In this document: piece by piece, positions 1 through 5,141 of the stretch
Numbering within the stretch: position 1 is the first letter of the stretch
How the letters are laid out: the number at the start of each line of letters is the position of its first letter
From: Candidatus Woesearchaeota archaeon
Lineage (GTDB): Archaea; Nanobdellota; Nanobdellia; Woesearchaeales; JAFCFN01
NCBI GenBank assembly: GCA_017609245.1
Contig: JAFCEI010000039.1
Coordinates: forward strand, 1-6,478
DNA length: 6,478 bases
Reading direction: 5' to 3'
Program-made: the position numbers and the translations under genes
Notes under the pieces: generated by a model
The model's database searches: none
Told to the model about the DNA's origin: nothing
What the model saw: only the letters and a program-made list of their open reading frames with translations

Positions 1-367
1 TGATTCTTTTTCAATAGAACAGATGATCCAGCTATACAAGCTAAGTGAATATACAGTGTATCCGTCAACATGGCAGGAGCCTTTTGGACTGACCATGATC
101 GAGTCAATGGCCTGCGGAAGACCGATAATAGTCACAAGATCTGGCGGAATGCCTGAAGCAGTTGAGCACGGAAAAAACGGTTTTGTGATTGATATCAGGA
201 ATGTTGACCAGTTGGCCAAGTACTGCCTGCAGCTCTTGAGGGATGATGAGCTGAGAAAAGAGATGGGAGCAAACGGAAGAAAGATTGTATCTGAAAAATT
301 TAATAAGAAACAGATGGCTGACAAAACAATTGAAGTATATGAATCTGTAGTGAGGAGGAAAAAATAA
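1..367 (+). CDS. Glycosyltransferase family 4-type, C-terminal fragment (5' end outside window)
   Basis: The frame is open from the window edge (first full codon at position 2) to TAA at 365-367, so this is the C-terminal part, about 121 residues, of a longer protein. It carries the hallmark of retaining GT-B enzymes of the GT4 group: EPFGLTMIE, an E-x7-E motif with the two glutamates at codons 77-79 and 101-103. This is followed by ACGRPIIV and SGGMPEAV, the usual nucleotide-sugar-binding loop and helix, then NGFVID and a helical C-terminus. Such enzymes transfer a sugar from a nucleotide-sugar donor, usually at the cytoplasmic face of the membrane, to lipids, polysaccharides or glycoproteins. 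The acceptor cannot be told from this fragment. The stop lies two bases before the next gene, so the two are probably co-transcribed. Family assignment is firm, substrate unknown. Confidence 0.9.
   Translation, partial: DSFSIEQMIQLYKLSEYTVYPSTWQEPFGLTMIESMACGRPIIVTRSGGMPEAVEHGKNGFVIDIRNVDQLAKYCLQLLRDDELRKEMGANGRKIVSEKFNKKQMADKTIEVYESVVRRKK
352..358 (+). promoter_or_regulatory. Shine-Dalgarno site for the NYN-domain gene
   Basis: GAGGAGG lies in the last codons of the glycosyltransferase gene, 11 bases before the ATG at 370. The spacing is slightly long, but this is the only purine-rich anti-16S match nearby. It supports ATG 370 as the start and translation from a shared message. Confidence 0.6.
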
Positions 368-369
368 AA

Positions 370-906
370 ATGATCAAAAAAGAGCAAAGAATTGGAGTTT
401 TTGTTGATATACAAAATCTATATTACTCTGCAAAGCACCTGTATAAAGCTAAGGTTAATTTTGAAGAAGTTTTGAAAACTGCTGTCAACAGCAGAACATT
501 AGTAAGGGCAATTGCATATGTGATCAAGACAGATGAACTAAAAGAAAAGAAATTTTTTGATGCTTTAAAAAATATAGGGTTTGAAGTCAAGTCAAAGGAT
601 CTTCAGGTATTTTATGGCGGAGCTAAGAAAGGCGATTGGGATATTGGTGTTGCGATGGACATGATTGAACTGTCCCCTAGACTTGACACGATGGTTCTAG
701 TTTCTGGCGATGGTGATTTTGTAGATCTTGTTCAGCATCTCAAGCGTGCTGTCGGATGTAAGGTAGAAGCGATGGCATTTGGCAGGTCTGCTTCCAGCAA
801 ACTAAAGGACGAAGTAGATGAATTCATCGATATGGACAAAGACAAGGACAAGTATCTGATAAAGAAGATCTTCAGGAGAAAACACAAGAAATCGGAGAAA
901 CCTTAA
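370..906 (+). CDS. NYN-domain protein (LabA/DUF88-like, PIN-fold putative ribonuclease)
   Basis: A 178-residue soluble protein with the signature of the NYN/LabA-like branch of the PIN nuclease fold. It has VFVDIQNLYY near the N-terminus (D13, N16), KGDWDIGVAMDM in the middle (D91, D97), and LVSGDGDF (D114, D116) followed by a Lys/Arg-rich helix. These acidic residues are the expected metal-binding set, so hydrolysis of RNA is a reasonable inference. No specific target can be named. After about residue 150 the sequence becomes a charged tail with alternating Asp-Lys (MDKDKDKDK) and then a strongly basic end (KKIFRRKHKK), which could hold RNA or DNA. The start at 370 follows the glycosyltransferase stop by two bases and has a Shine-Dalgarno site. 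A functional link to the glycosyltransferase is not obvious. An AT-rich stretch with T-runs follows the stop. Confidence 0.85.
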   Translation: MIKKEQRIGVFVDIQNLYYSAKHLYKAKVNFEEVLKTAVNSRTLVRAIAYVIKTDELKEKKFFDALKNIGFEVKSKDLQVFYGGAKKGDWDIGVAMDMIELSPRLDTMVLVSGDGDFVDLVQHLKRAVGCKVEAMAFGRSASSKLKDEVDEFIDMDKDKDKYLIKKIFRRKHKKSEKP

Positions 907-910
907 ACAA

Positions 911-933
911 TTTTCTAGTTTTTGTATTTTTTT
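911..933 (+). terminator. Oligo-T terminator after the NYN gene
   Basis: Five bases after the NYN stop the + strand shows three T-runs ending in a run of seven T, with no clear hairpin. This is the form of intrinsic terminator expected for archaeal RNA polymerase. It is placed correctly between two convergent genes. Confidence 0.5.
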
Positions 934-975
934 GATATAGTCATGTAAGAATAATTCAAGTTTGATTATTGATTG

Positions 976-999
976 AAAAAAATAAAAAAATAAATAAAG
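976..999 (-). terminator. Oligo-T terminator after the Lys-rich gene
   Basis: Read on the - strand, the bases directly after the TAA of the Lys-rich gene contain two runs of seven T separated by one A, preceded by further short T-runs. No stem-loop is evident. Together with the + strand T-runs at 911-933 it separates the two convergent transcripts. Confidence 0.55.
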
Positions 1000-1002
1000 A
1001 AT

Positions 1003-1179
1003 TTATCTCTTTTTCTTTTTAGCAGCTTTCTTTTTCTTGGCTGGTTTCTTTTTAGCTGCTTTTTTCTTTGTAGCCTTTTTCTTTACTGCTTTCTTTTTTG
1101 TTGCTTTTTTCTTTGTAGCCTTTTTCTTTACTGCTTTCTTTTTTGTTGCTTTCTTTTTCATAGCTTTTTTCTTTGCCAT
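1003..1179 (-). CDS. Lys/Ala-rich repeat protein, histone H1-tail-like
   Basis: A 58-residue protein made almost only of Lys, Ala, Thr and Val. It reads MAKKKAMKKKATKKK and then repeats five-residue units of the form KKKA[T/V/A], ending in KKPAKKKKAAKKKKR. There are no acidic or aromatic residues and no room for a folded domain. The composition matches the disordered C-terminal tails of eukaryotic H1 and of bacterial H1-like proteins (HctB-type, PAKKA-type). Binding and compacting DNA, or binding RNA, is the natural inference. I chose ATG 1177-1179 because a GAGGTG Shine-Dalgarno lies six bases upstream. An in-frame GTG at 1186-1188 would give 61 residues, but it lies inside that Shine-Dalgarno. 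A TATA box lies about 60 bases upstream. The gene is divergent from the PINA-like gene. The exact length may vary between strains because the repeats are near-identical at DNA level. Confidence 0.75.
   Translation of the reverse strand: MAKKKAMKKKATKKKAVKKKATKKKATKKKAVKKKATKKKAAKKKPAKKKKAAKKKKR
1057..1146. repeat. Two perfect tandem copies of a 45-bp unit inside the Lys-rich gene
   Basis: Positions 1057-1101 and 1102-1146 are identical base for base, and the match runs on for six more bases. Each copy codes for 15 residues (three KKKA[T/V] units). Identity at third codon positions shows recent duplication rather than selection on the protein alone. The flanking 15-bp units are the same motif with substitutions. 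Confidence 0.9.
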
Positions 1180-1185
1180 TGGTCG

Positions 1186-1191
1186 CACCTC
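1186..1191 (-). promoter_or_regulatory. Shine-Dalgarno site that fixes the start of the Lys-rich gene
   Basis: On the - strand GAGGTG ends six bases before ATG 1177-1179. The possible upstream GTG start forms the last three bases of this site, which argues against its use. Confidence 0.7.
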
Positions 1192-1238
1192 TTTTAATTT
1201 TATTTTTTAAATTTGTTTAAGGTATATTATGGCTTGTT

Positions 1239-1260
1239 TATTTAAATACTTTTTGTTTTT
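1239..1260 (-). promoter_or_regulatory. BRE/TATA promoter of the Lys-rich gene
   Basis: The - strand has an A-rich BRE-like stretch (1249-1260) followed by TATTTAAATA at 1248 down to 1239, a good archaeal box A. Transcription would begin near 1215-1220, giving a leader of roughly 40 bases that contains the Shine-Dalgarno site. Confidence 0.6.
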
Positions 1261-1334
1261 GATTTTATCGACGGTAATTTTAGTGAAATCCGAATCATAA
1301 CAGATTGTTTTGTTTCTTTTTAAAATTTTATTAA

Positions 1335-1349
1335 CGGTAAAATTTACCG
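1335..1349. promoter_or_regulatory. Inverted repeat CGGTAAA-A-TTTACCG, candidate operator
   Basis: Seven-base perfect arms around a single central base, overlapping the BRE of the PINA-like promoter on its upstream side. A second copy of the half site ACGGTAA lies at 1271-1277, just upstream of the promoter of the divergent Lys-rich gene. The position fits a transcription factor that blocks or aids TFB binding. No regulator is known from the window. Confidence 0.45.
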
Positions 1350-1362
1350 AAAAGATTATAAA
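1347..1362 (+). promoter_or_regulatory. BRE/TATA promoter of the PINA-like gene (leaderless)
   Basis: CCGAAAA (BRE-like, 1347-1353) is followed by GATTATAAA (1354-1362). The centre of the TATA box is about 26 bases before ATG 1385, so transcription should begin at or within a base or two of the start codon. No Shine-Dalgarno sequence is present before this ATG, consistent with a leaderless message. Confidence 0.65.
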
Positions 1363-1384
1363 CTGAGATTGCTGCTTAAGTTTT

Positions 1385-3193
1385 ATGCAGAAAATAGACA
1401 AGGTTGTGCCTGATACATCGATAATAATTGAAGGTCTGGTCAGCAGCAACATAATTGAAAAAAAACTTAAAACAAAAGAGATTATCATTCATGAGGCTGT
1501 TCTTGCTGAACTTGAACATCAGGCTAACCAGGGCAAGGCAATTGGTTTTCTTGGATTGGATGAAATTAAAAAGATAAGAGAGCTTTCTGAGAAAGATAAA
1601 TTTGTGGTTAACTTTGTGGGCAAAAGACCTACAAGTAACGAGATAAGATATGCTTCTTTGGGCGAGATTGATGCATTGATAAGAGAGAGCGCATGGAATG
1701 AGGAGGCAACGCTGCTGACAGGTGACAAGACCCAGGCAAGGGTTGCTGAGGCAAAAGGAATTAATGTTGTACTGGTTGCAAAAGAAAAGAGGACTGAAGC
1801 AATCAGCATAGAAAAATATTTTGACAAACAGACAATGTCTGTTCACTTGAGGGAAAATCTGGTGGCTTCTGCAAAAAGAGGGAAACCAGGAGAATGGAAA
1901 TTCATGGAATTAGGCAAAAAGAAGCTGACTCAAGAAGATATAAAGGAGATGAGTAAAGAAATAATAGAAGAGGCGCGCTTGAGAGACGATGGGTTTATTG
2001 AGGTTGAAAGAAAAGGATCGACCATAATCCAGCTTGGAACCTACAGGATCGTGATTACGCGGCCTCCTTTTTCCGACGGTTGGGAGATAACTGCTGTAAG
2101 GCCTGTAAAGGTTTTGAGTATCAAAGATTACAAATTAAGTGAAAAATTAAGTCAAAGAATTGAAAAAGCAGAGGGAATCTTGATTGCAGGAGCTCCTGGT
2201 CATGGAAAGACAACTTTTGCGCAGGCATTGGCCAAGTTTTATTCTGAAAAAGAAAAGATTGTGAAGACAATTGAGGCTCCGCGGGATCTGCAGCTGGGCG
2301 ATGAAATAACACAGTATGCAATAAGCCACGGCTCTGCAGAAGAGGTTCATGATATCTTATTGTTGAGCAGACCTGACTATACTGTGTTTGACGAGATGAG
2401 AAATACTGATGATTTTCGACTGTTTTCTGATATGAGATTGGCAGGGGTCGGGTTGGTTGGCGTGATTCATGCAACGCAGCCTATAGATGCTATCCAAAGG
2501 TTCATAGGAAGGATTGAGCTGGGAGTGATCCCTCATGTCATCGATACTGTTATTTTTATAAGAAATGGCCAGATAGAAAATATATTTGCAGTGAAGATGG
2601 TTGTCAAGGTTCCTTCTGGAATGACAGAAGCAGACCTGGCAAGGCCTGTTGTTGTTGTGACTGATTTTGAAACTGGAAGGCTGATGTTTGAAATATATTC
2701 ATATGGCGAAGAGACGGTGGTGATTCCTGCATCTGTTGAAAAGAAAAGTCCTGCTTTAGAGCTGGCTAAAAAGGAGATTGAAAGGGAGTTTTTGAAATAC
2801 AGTAGCGAGGTCAGGGTTGAGATGCTCTCTGATAACAAAGCTGTTGTGTTTCTTCCTGAAAAAAAGATTGCTGCTGTGATAGGGGCTGGCGGCAAACACA
2901 TAAACTCTATTGAGAAAAGATTGGGAGTTGGCATTGATGTTGAAGAGCTTGATCAAGAGGATGTTTCTGGCAAGAATGAGGTAGAGTTTGAGCCAAGGAT
3001 CAAAAAAAAGACAATCGAGTTTCAGTTAAGCAAAGAATTTGCACAAACAGATGTTGACATCTATGTGGACAAGAGATTTATCATGTCTGCCAGATCAAAC
3101 AATGTAGGTTTGGTTAAGATCAAGAAGAGGGCAGGGCTTGGCAAGTCATTGGTTGAAGGTATTAATCAAAACAGAGTGAGGCTGATGATTTAA
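1385..3193 (+). CDS. pina: PINA-like ATPase: PIN domain, PilT/VirB11-type ATPase, KH domain (COG1855)
   Basis: A 602-residue protein with the domain order of archaeal PINA. The N-terminal PIN domain (about 3-140) keeps its acidic residues: D10 in VPDTS, E42/E44, D96 in GEIDALIRE and D114 in LTGDK. The ATPase (about 240-400) has Walker A GAPGHGKTT (269-277, K275) and Walker B DYTVFDEM (D336, E337), with IHATQP (361-366) as the sensor-like motif of secretion-type ATPases. A KH domain follows near 485-525 with the GxxG loop at VIGAGGKHI (G500-G503), then about 70 residues of unassigned tail. In Sulfolobus, PINA forms hexamers that drive Holliday-junction branch migration and works with Hjc and Hjm. 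The same role here is inferred from the family. The full length and intact motifs suggest an active enzyme. The ATG is supported by a TATA box at leaderless distance. The stop overlaps the stop of the convergent gene. Confidence 0.92.
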   Translation: MQKIDKVVPDTSIIIEGLVSSNIIEKKLKTKEIIIHEAVLAELEHQANQGKAIGFLGLDEIKKIRELSEKDKFVVNFVGKRPTSNEIRYASLGEIDALIRESAWNEEATLLTGDKTQARVAEAKGINVVLVAKEKRTEAISIEKYFDKQTMSVHLRENLVASAKRGKPGEWKFMELGKKKLTQEDIKEMSKEIIEEARLRDDGFIEVERKGSTIIQLGTYRIVITRPPFSDGWEITAVRPVKVLSIKDYKLSEKLSQRIEKAEGILIAGAPGHGKTTFAQALAKFYSEKEKIVKTIEAPRDLQLGDEITQYAISHGSAEEVHDILLLSRPDYTVFDEMRNTDDFRLFSDMRLAGVGLVGVIHATQPIDAIQRFIGRIELGVIPHVIDTVIFIRNGQIENIFAVKMVVKVPSGMTEADLARPVVVVTDFETGRLMFEIYSYGEETVVIPASVEKKSPALELAKKEIEREFLKYSSEVRVEMLSDNKAVVFLPEKKIAAVIGAGGKHINSIEKRLGVGIDVEELDQEDVSGKNEVEFEPRIKKKTIEFQLSKEFAQTDVDIYVDKRFIMSARSNNVGLVKIKKRAGLGKSLVEGINQNRVRLMI

Positions 3194-3669
3194 AGATATG
3201 ATCTAACAACCTCCTTTGCTTTTTGATATTTTATGTTTAAAGCCTCCCTTACTGTTTTGAATTCATGAAATTCTTCATGGCGTCTTATTCCGTCTGCATC
3301 AATTATTGACTGGTACAGGTCCCCAGAATTGCCATGCCAAACAAGCATGTCTGTTATCTCTGAAAAATCTGGTTTTATGATCAGTGTGCAATAAACTTTA
3401 TCAGGTAAATCATGTTTTTTGTGGCTGAACAGATACTCTAAATCAAATTTTGATATGCTTTCGCTGAATTTTTTGTAGCAACTCTTGAGCCACACCAATC
3501 TTTCTATATTTCCTGCTTTTTCTGCATCTTTTATCTCATATATTGTTTTTTTTAAGCCCTCTTCTAAAATCTTCTTTGAGTCCTCTATATTTATGTTTGG
3601 TCTGTGAAAACCAAAAGTGTCAGGTGATAAATTTTTCAGAGCATAGTTCTTAATTAAAGGTTTTACCAT
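3190..3669 (-). CDS. Hypothetical protein, 159 residues, family not recognised
   Basis: I do not recognise this protein. It has no signal peptide or membrane segment. Residues about 29-80 look helical and charged (ILEEGLKKTIYEIKDAE). A more strand-like core follows near 90-125 (KVYCTLIIKPDF, DMLVWHGNSGDL), then a helical end (VREALNIKYQKAKEVV). There are two cysteines (C64, C94). An HEEFH string occurs at 131-135 but is flanked by charged residues and is unlikely to be a metalloprotease site. The start is well fixed: AGGAGG at 3676-3681 lies six bases before the ATG. A 54-residue ORF overlaps its first 20 bases in another frame, so the pair is probably translated together. Its stop overlaps that of the convergent PINA-like gene by four bases. 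Real gene likely; function unknown. Confidence 0.75.
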   Translation of the reverse strand: MVKPLIKNYALKNLSPDTFGFHRPNINIEDSKKILEEGLKKTIYEIKDAEKAGNIERLVWLKSCYKKFSESISKFDLEYLFSHKKHDLPDKVYCTLIIKPDFSEITDMLVWHGNSGDLYQSIIDADGIRRHEEFHEFKTVREALNIKYQKAKEVVRSYL

Positions 3670-3814
3670 ATGTGTCCTCCTGTTTTTTCATATAGCTCTG
3701 AAATTTCAGATTAAACATCCTATTGCGAAATAAAGAATTCAAATGTTCGTTTCTAGTGTACACCTCTTCTTCCTTGAGCCTTGTTTGGATCTGAGCATGG
3801 AGATGCCCAATCAT
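3650..3814 (-). CDS. Small overlapping ORF, 54 residues, candidate partner of the 159-residue protein
   Basis: Reading the - strand from ATG 3812-3814 gives 54 residues, starting MIGHLHAQIQTRLKEEEVYT and ending KKQEDTYGKTFN, with TAA at 3650-3652. It is preceded by GAGGCGAT, a near match to the Shine-Dalgarno consensus, with nine bases between GAGG and the ATG. Its last 20 bases overlap the start of the 159-residue gene in a different frame, and that gene's Shine-Dalgarno site lies inside this ORF, as in translationally coupled pairs. The protein is hydrophilic, net basic, probably helical, with no cysteine and no match I recognise. It fills what would otherwise be an almost 290-base gap. Alternatives: an untranslated leader, or the remnant of a larger gene. 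Moderately confident that it is translated. Confidence 0.5.
   Translation of the reverse strand: MIGHLHAQIQTRLKEEEVYTRNEHLNSLFRNRMFNLKFQSYMKKQEDTYGKTFN
3676..3681 (-). promoter_or_regulatory. Shine-Dalgarno site of the 159-residue gene
   Basis: A perfect AGGAGG on the - strand, six bases before ATG 3667-3669 and inside the 3' end of the small upstream ORF. It is the strongest ribosome-binding site in the window and decides the start of the 159-residue protein. Confidence 0.8.
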
Positions 3815-3879
3815 TTTTTATCGCCTCTTGGGTTATATGCACATAGCAACAAAAGAAAATGCAAATTTTAGTACGGTGG

Positions 3880-3954
3880 TATACTATAATGGTATTGAAT
3901 TATATAAAGATTTCTATACTGCAGTATATATGTTATCACTTTTTTGGGAGTATA
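3880..3954. promoter_or_regulatory. Cluster of TATACT/AGTATA hexamers with a 14-bp palindrome, candidate operator
   Basis: TATACT occurs at 3880-3885 and 3915-3920, and its reverse complement AGTATA at 3923-3928 and 3949-3954. The middle two form the perfect palindrome TATACTGCAGTATA (3915-3928), which abuts the candidate BRE/TATA at 3900-3914 on its upstream side. The site at 3880 lies near the expected transcription start. The arrangement suits a dimeric repressor flanking the promoter. In such AT-rich sequence chance matches are possible. The palindrome could also be the 3' hairpin of the U32 transcript, although no T-run follows it directly. Confidence 0.35.
3900..3908 (-). promoter_or_regulatory. 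Candidate TATA box for the small ORF / 159-residue pair
   Basis: On the - strand TTTATATAA is preceded by GAAATC, a plausible BRE. Transcription would begin near 3877, giving a leader of about 60 bases before ATG 3814. The element is nearly symmetric (TATATAAA on the + strand), so direction is judged from the genes present. Confidence 0.4.
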
Positions 3955-3956
3955 TG

Positions 3957-5141
3957 CTACTTGACTAAAAACACCTTGTCGTTTTCCCTAACTTGTTTGT
4001 TTACCTTGATTCCAACTCTGTTTGGTTTTTTTGCATTAGTGACTTTTTTGTTTCTGATCTGCATAGAAGTGATCGATTGTGTGATACAGCCTGTCTTATT
4101 TCCTTGGATCATTATCTTGTCTTTTAGTTTTAATGTGCCTGTTTCGATCTTTACCTCTGCAACTTTGATTTTTTTGTAGTAGTTTTTTACAATTCCAATG
4201 TATTGTTTTGTCTGTGTTGCTGCTGAGCCGTACAGATCAGTAAAATCATCTGCTGTTGGTGTTCCTAAGTAAAAACCTGATGAAAATTTCTTGTTATAGA
4301 CTGTTTTTAGTTTTTTGATTAAAGAATTTATTTGTGTTTTTGTCAGGTTTTTGCTGATTGCTTTTTTGTAAACCTCTGTGACTGTTTTAACATATTCTGG
4401 TGGTTTGTTTCTTCCTTCTATCTTAAATGATGTTACTCCTGCTTTTTTCAATCTATCAATAAAAGGCAAAGTGCATAAGTCTTTTGGACTCAAGACATAG
4501 TTTTCTCCTAAAACTAATTCGTGATACTCTTCAGGATCTTTGATAATATATTTTCTTCTGCATGGCTGCAGACACTTGCCTCTGTTTGCAGATTTATTGA
4601 AGATGTGTTGGCTGAGAAAACACCTGCCTGAGATAGAGACACACATTGCTCCGTGGATAAAGCATTCTATCTCCAGTTTTGGATTTGACCTTTTTATTTT
4701 TTTTATCTGCTCTAAGCTTAATTCTCTTGCCAGGACAATCCTCTTTACTCCAAGTTTTTTGAAAAAGCTTGCTGATAATGAGTTTGCGACAGAAGCTTGT
4801 GTTGACAGATGAACTGGAATCTTCAGTTTTTTTGCTTCAGCTAAAACTGCAAAATCCCATGCGATTACAGCGTCGATGTTTGTCTGTTTCGCTGTTTTTA
4901 ATATTTGTTTTAGTTTTGTTATTTCATCATCATAAACAATTGTGTTTAGGGTCAAGTATGCTTTAACTTTATTCTTGTGGCAGAAATCAACAACTTTTTT
5001 TAGCTCTGACAGTTCAAAATTATTTGCAGTTGCCCTCATATTTAATTGTTTTACACCAAAATAAACAGCATCTGCTTTTGCCTGGACTGCTGCTGAAAGC
5101 ATCGGCCAGTTCCCGGCTGGCGCTAAGAGTTCTGGTTTCAT
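3957..5141 (-). CDS. U32-family protein (TrhP/RlhA/YegQ-like), probable Fe-S RNA hydroxylase
   Basis: A 394-residue protein that opens with the family's typical MKPELLAPAGNWPMLSAAVQ and contains the U32 signature near 159-196: E159, H163-GA-C167, SGRC174-FLS, SANRGKC190, QPCR. These proteins were first called peptidases. Characterised members hydroxylate RNA bases (TrhP at tRNA U34, RlhA at 23S rRNA) or act as O2-independent ubiquinone hydroxylases (UbiU/UbiV). UbiU/UbiV bind a 4Fe-4S cluster through four cysteines. Here C167, C174, C190 and C223 (in LSPKDLC) have matching spacing. After the TIM-barrel-like core, residues about 312-394 form a beta-rich C-terminal domain of the Peptidase_U32_C type. 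The ATG overlaps the TGA of the Dph2-like gene (ATGA), so the two are an operon. Family certain; the RNA substrate is inferred. Protease activity is the older, weaker reading. Confidence 0.88.
   Translation of the reverse strand: MKPELLAPAGNWPMLSAAVQAKADAVYFGVKQLNMRATANNFELSELKKVVDFCHKNKVKAYLTLNTIVYDDEITKLKQILKTAKQTNIDAVIAWDFAVLAEAKKLKIPVHLSTQASVANSLSASFFKKLGVKRIVLARELSLEQIKKIKRSNPKLEIECFIHGAMCVSISGRCFLSQHIFNKSANRGKCLQPCRRKYIIKDPEEYHELVLGENYVLSPKDLCTLPFIDRLKKAGVTSFKIEGRNKPPEYVKTVTEVYKKAISKNLTKTQINSLIKKLKTVYNKKFSSGFYLGTPTADDFTDLYGSAATQTKQYIGIVKNYYKKIKVAEVKIETGTLKLKDKIMIQGNKTGCITQSITSMQIRNKKVTNAKKPNRVGIKVNKQVRENDKVFLVK

Noticed and set aside
907..1002. Additional gene in the gap between the NYN and Lys-rich genes
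   Set aside because: The 96 bases are AT-rich with no ORF of note. They are explained by terminators of two convergent genes.
1003..1188. Tandem repeats as a CRISPR array
   Set aside because: The repeated unit has no spacers, is in frame, and encodes a low-complexity protein.
1376..1846. - strand open frames opposite the PINA-like gene
   Set aside because: They are antisense shadows with Cys/Phe-rich composition, overlapping a conserved PIN domain.
3265..3279. HEEFH string (residues 131-135) in the 159-residue protein, matching the HExxH zinc-protease pattern
   Set aside because: It is flanked and interrupted by charged residues (RR before, E inside, EFK after), unlike true zincin helices, and no third zinc ligand or secretion signal is evident.
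3697..3710. 14-bp perfect palindrome TCTGAAATTTCAGA upstream of the 159-residue gene
   Set aside because: It lies within the coding frame of the small ORF and is not near a convincing TATA box. It could be an operator only if the small ORF is not real.
3815..3956. Possible small RNA or C/D-box RNA between the U32 gene and the small ORF
   Set aside because: One GTGATAA resembles box C, but no box D or D'/C' set is placed correctly, and no tRNA-like cloverleaf can be folded.
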